A stretch of 12,057 nucleotides of DNA from Nitrospirae bacterium CG1_02_44_142 (GTDB lineage Bacteria > Nitrospirota > Thermodesulfovibrionia > Thermodesulfovibrionales > UBA1546), in assembly GCA_001871685.1 (NCBI GenBank), contig MNVK01000007.1, positions 1 through 12,057 on the forward strand, read 5' to 3'. The notes beneath the pieces were generated by a model. That model did no database searches. It saw only the letters and a list, made by a program, of their open reading frames with translations, and was not told where the DNA came from. The stretch's first letter is position 1. Every line of letters begins with the position of its first letter. Shown here one piece after another: positions 1-6,425 of this stretch. The position numbers and the translations under genes were made by a program.

Positions 1-390
1 ATTCAAAATCTAAAATCCGGAATGGGTGAGACCATACTTATTGCAGAAGATGAAAAAGCAGTAAGGGAACTCATGAAGTTAGAGCTTGAAGAAGCAGGGT
101 ATAAAGTAATAGAGGCAGTTGACGGACAAGAAGCCATAGAGAAGTTCAGAGAAAACAAAGACAGTATAAGCCTTCTTCTGCTTGATATGATAATGCCGAA
201 GATAAACGGCAAAGGGGTTTACGAAGAGGCAAGGAAGATAAAGCCTGATATAAAGGCGCTTTTTTCAAGCGGTTATCCCACTGACTTCATACACAAAAAG
301 GGGATACTTGAAGAGGGGCTGAACTTCATATCAAAACCTGCTTCGCCGCATGAGCTTTTGAAGAGGATTAGGGAGCTTTTGAATAAATAA
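1..390 (+). CDS. Response-regulator receiver domain, probably the C-terminal end of a hybrid histidine kinase (partial)
   Basis: CheY-like phosphoacceptor domain. Counting from the ATG at 22 (122 residues), the acidic pocket is E9-D10, the phosphorylatable Asp is D55 in LLLLDMIMP, the switch Ser is S82/S83 in LFSSGYP, and the conserved Lys is K105 in ISKP. The frame is open back to base 1, there is no Shine-Dalgarno sequence before the ATG, and the opening GETILIAEDE and the GYP...GILEEGLNFISKP pattern are typical of receiver domains at the end of hybrid sensor kinases. I therefore infer that the gene begins upstream of the window; a free-standing CheY-like protein starting at 22 is the alternative. 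No output domain follows, so a role in phosphorelay is more likely than direct DNA binding. The signal sensed cannot be read from this fragment. The extreme 5' bases contain AAAATCT/AAAATCC, a heptamer-like repeat lying in the presumed linker. Confidence 0.85.
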   Translation: MQNLKSGMGETILIAEDEKAVRELMKLELEEAGYKVIEAVDGQEAIEKFRENKDSISLLLLDMIMPKINGKGVYEEARKIKPDIKALFSSGYPTDFIHKKGILEEGLNFISKPASPHELLKRIRELLNK

Positions 391-449
391 AACCTTTATT
401 GATAAAATTAAGCTCTGCCGGATTTATCAGTAAGAATACCGAAAAATAA

Positions 450-480
450 TTGTATAAAAAGCTAAGATATGTTTTATAAT
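450..480 (+). promoter_or_regulatory. Putative promoter of the decarboxylase gene, positioned for a leaderless transcript
   Basis: A perfect -10 hexamer TATAAT lies at 475-480. A transcript starting about seven bases later would begin at base 487-488, which is the ATG. No Shine-Dalgarno sequence is visible before that ATG. The -35 is poor: TTGTAT at 450-455 matches only TTG and gives a 19-base spacer. The -10 is seen; leaderless initiation is inferred. Confidence 0.35.
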
Positions 481-487
481 TAATTTT

Positions 488-1651
488 ATGCTGAGAACAT
501 TTAAAATAGAAAAACACCATACTGATATTGTTTCCAAAAGCACGCTGTTTAAGGCGCTGAAATACCTTGACAGGAAAAAGATTGAAACACCCTTTCTTCT
601 TATTGACAGGGAGAAGGTAAAGGAAAAAGCCTCTCTTATAGGGCAGAACATACGGAATTCAAAGGTCTTTTATGCGGTTAAGGCAAATCCTGACATTGAG
701 GTAATCAAACTTGCGGATAAACTTGGCATGGGTTTTGAGATAGCCTCAGAAGGCGAGCTCAAGCTGCTTTCGTCAATAGGCGTAAAGCCTGAAAGAATCA
801 TAACAAGCAATCCTGTCAAGACTTTTAAGTTTTTGAAGGCGGCGGCGTCATACGGGTTAAACTACTTTGCGTATGATTCCGAAGAGGAAGTGAATAAAAT
901 GGCGGGATTACTGCCCGGCTGTAGTGTCTATGTGAGACTTTCTGTGCCTAACGAAGGGAGCGAATGGCCTCTAAACAAAAAATTCGGAGTTGAGATTAAT
1001 CAGGCGGCAGAACTGCTTTCCTATGCGGGGGAAAAGGGACTTAGACCTGTCGGCATTACCTTTCACGTTGGTTCGCAATGCACAAATATATACAACTGGA
1101 ACAGCGCTCTGGACAAGGCAAAGGTTTTATGGGATATTGCAGAGAAAAAAGGCATAAAGCTGAACCTGTTGAATATCGGAGGAGGGTATCCGATAAAATA
1201 CACAAAAAATGTTGTTGATGTTGATGCCATAGAGAAGAATGTGGACAGGCTCATCCGTGAAAAATTTCAGAGGGATGTAAAAGTATTTATAGAGCCGGGC
1301 CGGGCAGTTATAGGAGATGCGGGTATATTTGTCGCCTCTGTGATAGGCAAGACAAACAGGGGAGATGATAACTGGCTTCATATTGACGTCGGAGTCTTTA
1401 GCGGGCTGATGGAGAGTATAGGCGGCATAACTTACAGCTATATTATTGAAGCCTCCAGACAGGCAAGACACAAGAGGAAATGGATACTTGCAGGCCCGAG
1501 CTGTGATAGTTTTGATGTGATTGATAAGAATGTAAATCTGCCGGAGCCTGAGATAGGCGGATTGATGCTGATACTTTCAAGCGGGGCATATACTATATCC
1601 TATGCGTCAAAGTTCAACGGGTTTTCAATACCAAAGACGGTTTTGATATAA
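488..1651 (+). CDS. PLP-dependent (fold type III) ornithine/lysine-type decarboxylase
   Basis: 387-residue alanine-racemase-fold decarboxylase (Orn/DAP/Arg decarboxylase family 2). Visible motifs in order: PLP Schiff-base lysine K65 in FYAVKAN, HVGS at 193-196, the glycine-rich phosphate loop GGGYP at 231-235, EPGR at 269-272, the partner-subunit cysteine C339 in GPSCDSFD, and GAYT at 366-369. These match the ornithine decarboxylase group. The enzyme would act as a cytosolic dimer whose active sites combine residues of both chains. Spermidine synthase lies 57 bases downstream, so putrescine from ornithine is the most likely product. The substrate is not certain: the eukaryotic ODC specificity motif YD before the HxHVK strand is replaced by GG here (about 312-313), as in the short bacterial ODC/LDC group, so lysine (giving cadaverine) remains possible. 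DAP decarboxylase is less likely, because the protein is shorter and has the ODC-type GPSCD context. The ATG at 488 is the only reasonable start; the first 30 residues are an N-terminal extension before the conserved TPF strand. Confidence 0.85.
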   Translation: MLRTFKIEKHHTDIVSKSTLFKALKYLDRKKIETPFLLIDREKVKEKASLIGQNIRNSKVFYAVKANPDIEVIKLADKLGMGFEIASEGELKLLSSIGVKPERIITSNPVKTFKFLKAAASYGLNYFAYDSEEEVNKMAGLLPGCSVYVRLSVPNEGSEWPLNKKFGVEINQAAELLSYAGEKGLRPVGITFHVGSQCTNIYNWNSALDKAKVLWDIAEKKGIKLNLLNIGGGYPIKYTKNVVDVDAIEKNVDRLIREKFQRDVKVFIEPGRAVIGDAGIFVASVIGKTNRGDDNWLHIDVGVFSGLMESIGGITYSYIIEASRQARHKRKWILAGPSCDSFDVIDKNVNLPEPEIGGLMLILSSGAYTISYASKFNGFSIPKTVLI

Positions 1652-1697
1652 CCCCCACCGTCCCCCCTTTAGCAAAGGGGGGTGAGGGGGGATTTTT
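1648..1697 (+). repeat. G/C-rich palindromic repeat filling the decarboxylase-speE junction; possible attenuator
   Basis: CCCCCCTTT (1662-1670) and AAAGGGGGG (1674-1682) form a perfect 9-bp stem around AGC. Flanking C-runs (1652-1656) and G-runs (1686-1691) extend the symmetry. The left edge, ATAACCCC, contains the TAA stop of the decarboxylase, and the right edge ends just before the speE ribosome-binding site. TCCCCCC (1661-1667) can pair alternatively with GGGGGGA (1686-1692), directly followed by TTTTT (1693-1697), which resembles an intrinsic terminator and could trim transcription into speE. A related element sits inside rsmE at 7988-8045. Palindromes of this kind are common dispersed elements in Nitrospirota and related genomes (from general knowledge, not checked here). 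Confidence 0.75.
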
Positions 1698-1708
1698 GGA
1701 GGGGGAAA

Positions 1709-2545
1709 ATGATAAGGTTTTTTGAAAGCGACCCGTATGCTCCCATCCAGTACGGCTATGAGGTTGAAAATATTCTCTACAACGGGAAGAGCAAGTTTCA
1801 GGAGATTTTGGTTATTCAAAATCCGCATTTTGGAAAGATGCTTATCCTTGATGGTGTTGTGCAGATAACCGAGAGGGATGAGTTTTTCTACCACGAGATG
1901 CTTACCCATGTCGCGCTTCATGCGCATCCCGCCCCTAAAAATGTGATTATTATCGGAGGAGGAGACGGGGGCGCTGTCAGGGAAGTCCTGAAACATAAGA
2001 CAGTGGAAAAGGTATATTTCATTGAAATAGATGAAGAGGTTATAAATGTTTCAAGAAAGTTTTTCCCAACAGTGGCATGTGATATTGATGACCCCCGTGT
2101 GGAGATAAAGTGCATGGACGGGGCTGAATTTATCAAAAGACGGCATTCTGATATTGATGCTGTTATAGTTGATTCAACGGATATAATCGGTTTTGCATCA
2201 AGCCTTTTTACGAAAGAATTTTTCACATCTGTTAAGAATTGTCTTGCCAAGAACGGATTTTATGTGACCCTTTCAGAATCCCTGCATTTTCATAAAGACA
2301 TTGTTATAGAGGTGCAGGAGACGATGAAGGCTGTATTCCCTGTGGTTGACATATATGCTGCTCCGCTTGCAACGTATGCCGGCAACTGGTGGACCTTCTC
2401 TATTGCATCAAAAAGTCTTTCTCCCCGTGAGATGAGGAGGAAGTTTGAGGTAAATACAAAATACTACAGCGATGAGATACACCAACAGGCTTTTCTTCCA
2501 AAAGGCATGTATGAGAAACTGATGCAGAGGAAACTGGAATGGTAA
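1709..2545 (+). CDS. speE: Spermidine synthase (polyamine aminopropyltransferase)
   Basis: Transfers the aminopropyl group of decarboxylated S-adenosylmethionine to putrescine, giving spermidine and methylthioadenosine. The 278 residues have the usual family layout: an N-terminal beta domain with FYHEMLTH (60-67), then a Rossmann methyltransferase-like domain with GGGDGG (83-88), EID (106-108) contacting the cofactor, and catalytic DSTD (155-158), followed by TYAGNWWTF (222-230) near the C-terminus. The residue after DSTD is Ile where Pro or Glu-Pro is common. The ATG at 1709 is chosen because GGAGG at 1698-1702 lies six bases upstream and the protein then starts with the conserved FxE segment. 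An in-frame GTG at 1682 would begin inside the palindromic repeat. The decarboxylase upstream probably supplies its substrate. SAM decarboxylase (speD), the other required enzyme, is not in the window. Confidence 0.95.
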   Translation: MIRFFESDPYAPIQYGYEVENILYNGKSKFQEILVIQNPHFGKMLILDGVVQITERDEFFYHEMLTHVALHAHPAPKNVIIIGGGDGGAVREVLKHKTVEKVYFIEIDEEVINVSRKFFPTVACDIDDPRVEIKCMDGAEFIKRRHSDIDAVIVDSTDIIGFASSLFTKEFFTSVKNCLAKNGFYVTLSESLHFHKDIVIEVQETMKAVFPVVDIYAAPLATYAGNWWTFSIASKSLSPREMRRKFEVNTKYYSDEIHQQAFLPKGMYEKLMQRKLEW

Positions 2546-2559
2546 TATTTATCTCATAC

Positions 2560-2589
2560 TTGACACAACAATCGGTTTCTTGGTAAATT
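2560..2589 (+). promoter_or_regulatory. Sigma70-type promoter of the hrcA operon
   Basis: A consensus -35 TTGACA (2560-2565), an 18-base spacer and a -10-like TAAATT (2584-2589, four of six). The predicted start, near 2596, falls inside the CIRCE operator, so bound HrcA would block initiation directly. No sigma32-like heat-shock promoter is seen, consistent with repression-based control. Confidence 0.75.
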
Positions 2590-2590
2590 A

Positions 2591-2617
2591 TTAGCACTCT
2601 CCAGTTGAGAGTGCTAA
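2591..2617 (+). promoter_or_regulatory. CIRCE operator (HrcA binding site)
   Basis: A perfect controlling inverted repeat of chaperone expression: TTAGCACTC (2591-2599), nine spacer bases, GAGTGCTAA (2609-2617). It lies between the -10 element and the hrcA start. By family knowledge HrcA dimers bind it and GroEL modulates HrcA activity. In the transcript the same sequence would form a hairpin just upstream of the hrcA ribosome-binding site AGAGG (2624-2628). Confidence 0.98.
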
Positions 2618-2636
2618 TCGGCAAGAGGTATCAGAT

Positions 2637-3671
2637 ATGCTTGATGAAAGAGACAGAGAGGTTCTCTGCGCGATAGTGCAGAGCTATATAAATAATCCGG
2701 ACCCCGTAGGGTCCAGGTTTATTACCAAGAAGTATGCCTTCTGTCTTTCGCCTGCTACCATAAGAAATATAATGTCTGACCTGGAAGATATGGGGTTTCT
2801 CAGACAGCCTCACACCTCTGCAGGGAGGGTGCCTACAGATAAAGGCTACAGATTTTATGTTGATTGTCTGAGTTCCCATGCGCATCAGTATGAAAACAAG
2901 GTTTTTTTGAATGAGATTACAAGAGAGCTTAAGTCCATTAAAAACGATGTAGATATTCTGCTCAGCGAGACAATAAAGAGGCTGTCCAATTTTTCACATT
3001 ACCTCGGAGTGGCGCTTTCTCCTATGGCAGGTTCAGCGGCATTTAACAGGATTGAACTGTTAAAACACGGAAGCAGCCATGTGGTGACGGTCCTTTTTAC
3101 GGATGAAGGACTGGTAAAGAATAAGGTTGTAGATGTAGATTTCGACCTGCCGCAGCGCGACCTTAACAGAATAGCCTCATACCTTAATTCTGAGTTTTAC
3201 GGCTGCACACTTAACGAGATTCGCTCCAGGATAGTGGAAGAAATGTCAGAGGAAAAGATATTATGCGACACCCTGATTTCAAGGTCAATAAAGATATGCA
3301 GAGAGGCGCTCTCGTCTCCTTACGGGGATATATTTATTTCCGGATTTTCAGAAGTCCTCGGGCTGCCTGATTTTTCAGACGTTGAAAAGATAAAGGAGAT
3401 TTCAAAGGCAATAGAGGATAAACACCTGATTATAAAGCTGCTTGATAAACTTTCAGAATCCAATAAGGACGAAGTGCAGGTCATAATAGGCTCTGAAAAT
3501 TCTCTGGCAGGGATGAAAGGGTTCAGCCTTGTGGCGGCAACTTATAAAGAAGGCAGCAGGCGCGTAGGCAGTGTCGGCGTAATAGGGCCGACACGGATGG
3601 ATTACTCAAAGACCATGGCAATGATTGATATAGCCGCCAGATTTATAACAAAGACGCTGGAGGAGAGATAG
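2637..3671 (+). CDS. hrcA: Heat-inducible transcription repressor HrcA
   Basis: 344-residue repressor of class I heat-shock genes, the usual length for HrcA. The N-terminal winged helix covers roughly residues 1-75, with the characteristic VGSRFITKKY, SPATIRNIMSDLEDMGFL and QPHTSAGRVPTDKGYRFYV segments. The C-terminal part (roughly 80-340) is the GAF-like dimerisation region with an inserted domain, ending in GSVGVIGPTRMDYSKTM, a conserved signature. The ATG at 2637 follows AGAGG by eight bases. It is the first gene of the operon and is preceded by its own operator, so autoregulation is expected. The stop codon directly abuts the grpE start with no intervening base, which suggests translational coupling. 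I see nothing missing or unusual in the protein. Confidence 0.97.
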   Translation: MLDERDREVLCAIVQSYINNPDPVGSRFITKKYAFCLSPATIRNIMSDLEDMGFLRQPHTSAGRVPTDKGYRFYVDCLSSHAHQYENKVFLNEITRELKSIKNDVDILLSETIKRLSNFSHYLGVALSPMAGSAAFNRIELLKHGSSHVVTVLFTDEGLVKNKVVDVDFDLPQRDLNRIASYLNSEFYGCTLNEIRSRIVEEMSEEKILCDTLISRSIKICREALSSPYGDIFISGFSEVLGLPDFSDVEKIKEISKAIEDKHLIIKLLDKLSESNKDEVQVIIGSENSLAGMKGFSLVAATYKEGSRRVGSVGVIGPTRMDYSKTMAMIDIAARFITKTLEER

Positions 3672-4346
3672 GTGAAACATAAAGATAAAAAGAAGACAAA
3701 TGAAGCTCTAACAGAGGAAAATTCAAGCGCAGAGGCTCATGAGCCGGAATTGCAAGCGGCAGAGGAAGCCGCAGGCAGTATTGCGGCCGGGGCGGCAGAA
3801 AACGCCGCTGCTGCAGATGCGGAAGCCGGGAATTTAAAAGCTAATCTTGAGGAAGAACTTCAGCAGGAAAACGATAAATATCTGAGGTTGTATGCTGAAT
3901 TTGAGAATTATAAGAAGCGGGTGGCAAGAGACAAGGAAGAATTAATAAAATACGGCAATGAAGCTCTGCTGTATGAATTGCTTCCTGTTATTGATAACCT
4001 TGAGATGGCTGTGAAGCACTCGTCAAATGATGCCTCATCCGCCTCTGGCGGAGGGCTTGCGCAGGGAGTGGAGATTACGCTTAAGGAGTTTTTCAGGGTC
4101 ATTGATAAATTTGGACTCTCGCCGATTGAGGCCTCAGGCAAGATGTTTGACCCTTCGCTGCATCATGCGATGACTCAGGTAGAAAGGGATGATATTGATG
4201 AAAACATGGTTGTGGAAGAATTCAGAAAGGGCTATATGCTCAGAGAGAAGGTATTAAGGCCGTCTTTGGTTGCCGTATCGAAAAAGACAGTGCGCAGTGA
4301 CAGTGTCGGCGAAGAAACACTGACACTAAACACTGACACTAAATAA
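3672..4346 (+). CDS. grpE: GrpE nucleotide exchange factor
   Basis: Cofactor that releases ADP from DnaK and acts as a dimer in the cytosol. Of 224 residues, about 1-60 are a disordered Glu/Ala-rich tail, 60-118 the long paired helix (YLRLYAEFENYKKR, YELLPVIDNLEMA), and about 130-207 the four-helix and beta-wing region with GVEITLKEF, GKMFDPSLHHAM and GYMLREKVLRPSLVAVSK. The start is a GTG immediately after the hrcA stop, with GGAGG (3659-3663) eight bases upstream inside hrcA. Two oddities: SASGGG at 123-128 is encoded by a palindromic repeat, placed at the turn between the long helix and the GVE helix where a flexible loop should be tolerated; and about 17 residues extend beyond the normal end (VAVSKK), encoded partly by a hairpin and a 13-base tandem repeat. 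Confidence 0.96.
   Translation: MKHKDKKKTNEALTEENSSAEAHEPELQAAEEAAGSIAAGAAENAAAADAEAGNLKANLEEELQQENDKYLRLYAEFENYKKRVARDKEELIKYGNEALLYELLPVIDNLEMAVKHSSNDASSASGGGLAQGVEITLKEFFRVIDKFGLSPIEASGKMFDPSLHHAMTQVERDDIDENMVVEEFRKGYMLREKVLRPSLVAVSKKTVRSDSVGEETLTLNTDTK
4036..4054 (+). repeat. Coding palindromic repeat, copy 1 (in grpE)
   Basis: The 19-base unit CATCCGCCTCTGGCGGAGG, with TCCGCC (4038-4043) and GGCGGA (4047-4052) as 6-bp arms around TCT. It is read as Ser-Ala-Ser-Gly-Gly-Gly (residues 123-128 of GrpE). Two identical copies occur in dnaK at 6177-6195 and 6213-6231, in the same phase relative to codons. Confidence 0.9.
4296..4342 (+). repeat. Hairpin and 13-base tandem repeat at the 3' end of grpE
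   Basis: AGTG-A-CAGTGT (4296-4306) can pair with ACACTG-A-CACT (4317-4327), leaving one A/A mismatch and a ten-base loop. Overlapping it, ACACTGACACTAA occurs twice in tandem (4317-4329 and 4330-4342) and encodes most of the last residues, LTLNTDTK. No T-run follows, so a terminator is unlikely; an RNA-stability or processing site between grpE and dnaK is possible but unproven. Confidence 0.7.
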
Positions 4347-4369
4347 ATATTATAGAGGAGGAAGCATAA

Positions 4370-6325
4370 ATGGCAAAGGCAATAGGAATAGACCTGGGCA
4401 CAACGAATTCTGTTGTTGCAGTTGTTCAGGGAGGCGAGCAGGTAGTTATACCGAATCAGGAGGGAATGAGAACAACGCCTTCTGTAGTTGCATTTACAGA
4501 GAAGGGCGAGAGGCTTGTGGGACAGATAGCAAAAAGGCAGTCCATTACAAACCCTGAAAACACAATATCTTCAATCAAAAGGCTGATGGGCAGAAAATAC
4601 AACACGCCTGAAGTTGAACATGCGAAAAAGCGGCTGCCTTATAAAATCGTTGAAGCGCCTAATGGAGACGCCCATGTTGAGATAAGAGGCAAGCGTTATT
4701 CGCCGCCTGAGATATCGGCAATGATACTCCAGAAACTCAAGCAGTCTGCGGAAGATTATCTCGGAGAGGCTGTAAATGACGCCGTCATAACAGTGCCTGC
4801 TTATTTTAATGACAGCCAGCGTCAGGCTACGAAGGATGCAGGGAAGATAGCCGGGCTTAATGTCCTGAGGATAATCAATGAACCGACAGCCGCCTCTTTG
4901 GCTTACGGCATGGATAAGAAAAAAGAGGAAAAGATTGCTGTTTATGATTTAGGCGGCGGCACATTTGACGTATCCATTCTTGAAATAGGAGAAGGCGTAA
5001 TTGAGGTTAAGTCCACAAACGGCGATACATATCTGGGCGGAGATGATTTTGACATCAAGGTTATTGACTGGATGGTGGAAGAGTTCAAGAAAGAGCAGGG
5101 CATTGACCTCAAGCATGATAAGATGGCTTTGCAGAGGCTTAAAGAAGCCGCTGAAAGGGCCAAGATTGACCTTTCAACTGCAATGGAAGCAGAGATAAAC
5201 CTTCCGTTTGTTACAGCGGACGCAACAGGCCCGAAACATCTTTTGATGAAACTCTCAAGGGCGAAATTTGAGCAGCTGACAGGAGAGCTCATAGAGAATA
5301 CAACCGGGCCTTGCAAGAATGCGCTTAACGACGCAAATTTATCCGCTTCAAATATAGATGAAGTTCTTCTTGTCGGAGGACAGACCAGGACGCCAAAGGT
5401 TCAGCAGACTGTTCAGGGCTTTTTTGGGAAGGAGCCCAATAAGACAGTTAACCCTGATGAGGTTGTTGCTGTCGGAGCGGCAATACAGGGCGCAGTGCTG
5501 AAAGGAGACGTCAAAGAGGTGCTTCTGCTTGATGTTACGCCTTTGTCTCTCGGCATTGAAACGCTCGGCGGGATATTCACAAAGATAATAGAAAGGAACA
5601 CTACAATCCCGACCAAAAAAAGCCAGACATTCTCAACAGCATCAGACAACCAGCCTGCTGTTACAATCAAGATATGTCAGGGAGAAAGAGAAATGGCGGC
5701 GGACAACAAGCTGCTTGGAAACTTTGAGCTTATAGGCATTCCGCCTGCGCCGAGGGGTATCCCGCAGATAGAAGTAACTTTTGATATTGACGCAAATGGC
5801 ATACTTCATGTCTCTGCCAAAGACCTTGGCACAGGAAAAGAACAGTCCATAAGGATAACCGCTTCAAGCGGGCTTAGCCCGGATGAAGTGAAAAAGATGA
5901 CGCGTGATTCTGAGGCTCATGGAGAAGAAGATAGAAATAAGAAACAACTCGCCGAGGCCAGGAACGAGGCTGATACGATGTTATACAGCGTGGAGAAATC
6001 TCTAAAGGAATATGGAGACAAGTTGAGCGAATCAGAGAAAAAGGATGTTGAAGATGCGGTTGAAAGGTGCAGGAAGGCAAAGGACTCAAGCGCTGACGCA
6101 TCTGAGATAAAATCTTCTGTTGAAAGCCTTATGAAGGCGTCTCACAAACTTGCGGAGCATATATATAAATCCTCATCATCCGCCTCTGGCGGAGGAGCCG
6201 GGGACCAGCAGGCATCCGCCTCTGGCGGAGGAGCTGAAGCAGGAGCCTCAGGCGCAAAACCTTCGGAAGAGGATGTTGTTGAAGCTGAATTTGAGGATGT
6301 AGATAAGGATAAGAAGGGAAGTTAA
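4370..6325 (+). CDS. dnaK: Molecular chaperone DnaK (Hsp70)
   Basis: ATP-driven Hsp70 chaperone, 651 residues, slightly longer than typical (about 610-640). The nucleotide-binding domain begins GIDLGTTNS (6-14), with K70 in SSIKRLMGRK, catalytic-relay E171 in NEPTAASLAYG, and the phosphate loop DLGGGTFD (193-200). The interdomain linker VLLLDVTP is at 384-391, followed by the beta-sandwich substrate domain (SLGIETLGG, GIPQIEVTFDIDANG) and the helical lid. The tail ends in the conserved acidic EEDVVEAEFEDV motif used for client and partner contacts. The ATG follows GAGGAGG closely. Between lid and acidic tail, two copies of the repeat found in grpE encode SASGGG at about 604-609 and 616-621, lengthening a naturally variable Gly/Ala-rich linker, so the fold should not be harmed. 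It works with the GrpE and DnaJ encoded beside it. Confidence 0.99.
   Translation: MAKAIGIDLGTTNSVVAVVQGGEQVVIPNQEGMRTTPSVVAFTEKGERLVGQIAKRQSITNPENTISSIKRLMGRKYNTPEVEHAKKRLPYKIVEAPNGDAHVEIRGKRYSPPEISAMILQKLKQSAEDYLGEAVNDAVITVPAYFNDSQRQATKDAGKIAGLNVLRIINEPTAASLAYGMDKKKEEKIAVYDLGGGTFDVSILEIGEGVIEVKSTNGDTYLGGDDFDIKVIDWMVEEFKKEQGIDLKHDKMALQRLKEAAERAKIDLSTAMEAEINLPFVTADATGPKHLLMKLSRAKFEQLTGELIENTTGPCKNALNDANLSASNIDEVLLVGGQTRTPKVQQTVQGFFGKEPNKTVNPDEVVAVGAAIQGAVLKGDVKEVLLLDVTPLSLGIETLGGIFTKIIERNTTIPTKKSQTFSTASDNQPAVTIKICQGEREMAADNKLLGNFELIGIPPAPRGIPQIEVTFDIDANGILHVSAKDLGTGKEQSIRITASSGLSPDEVKKMTRDSEAHGEEDRNKKQLAEARNEADTMLYSVEKSLKEYGDKLSESEKKDVEDAVERCRKAKDSSADASEIKSSVESLMKASHKLAEHIYKSSSSASGGGAGDQQASASGGGAEAGASGAKPSEEDVVEAEFEDVDKDKKGS
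6177..6231 (+). repeat. Coding palindromic repeat, copies 2 and 3 (in dnaK)
   Basis: Copies of CATCCGCCTCTGGCGGAGG at 6177-6195 and 6213-6231, 36 bases apart. Identity extends a few bases beyond the shared core, to ...GGAGGAGC, so copies 2 and 3 match each other further than either matches the grpE copy. This fits local duplication inside dnaK. Both read as SASGGG in the Gly/Ala-rich linker before the acidic tail. Confidence 0.9.
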
Positions 6326-6330
6326 AACAG

Positions 6331-6422
6331 GTAGACAGCATGAAGTAGACAGCATACAGGGAAAGGCAAAAGACTCCCTGACTACTGACTACTGACTACT
6401 GTCTACTGTCTACTGTCTACTG
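6331..6422 (+). repeat. Heptamer tandem array and inverted repeats in the dnaK-dnaJ junction
   Basis: Three ACTACTG units (6381-6401) followed by three TCTACTG units (6402-6422). Upstream, GTAGACAGCAT occurs twice (6331-6341, 6345-6355). GTAGACAG is the exact reverse complement of CTGTCTAC, which occurs three times in the array (6399-6406, 6406-6413, 6413-6420), and CAGGGA (6357-6362) pairs with TCCCTG (6375-6380) inside. The region can therefore fold as a two-tier hairpin. It fills nearly all of the 100-base gap and leaves no Shine-Dalgarno sequence before dnaJ. Confidence 0.9.
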
Positions 6423-6425
6423 AAT

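Noticed and set aside
400..429. Inverted repeat TGATAAA/TTTATCA after the receiver gene
   Set aside because: The stem is short and A/T-rich, the 16-base loop is long and no T-run follows, so I do not call a terminator.
1127..1471. 114-codon open frame on the - strand inside the decarboxylase gene
   Set aside because: It lies fully antisense to a well-supported gene and shows no recognisable motif or ribosome-binding site.
1682..1708. GTG at 1682 as the speE start
   Set aside because: It lies inside the palindromic repeat and adds nine residues not seen in SpeE; the ATG at 1709 has GGAGG at the right distance.
6381..6422. Possible CRISPR array
   Set aside because: The units are seven bases long and directly tandem with no spacers, so this is a microsatellite-like array.
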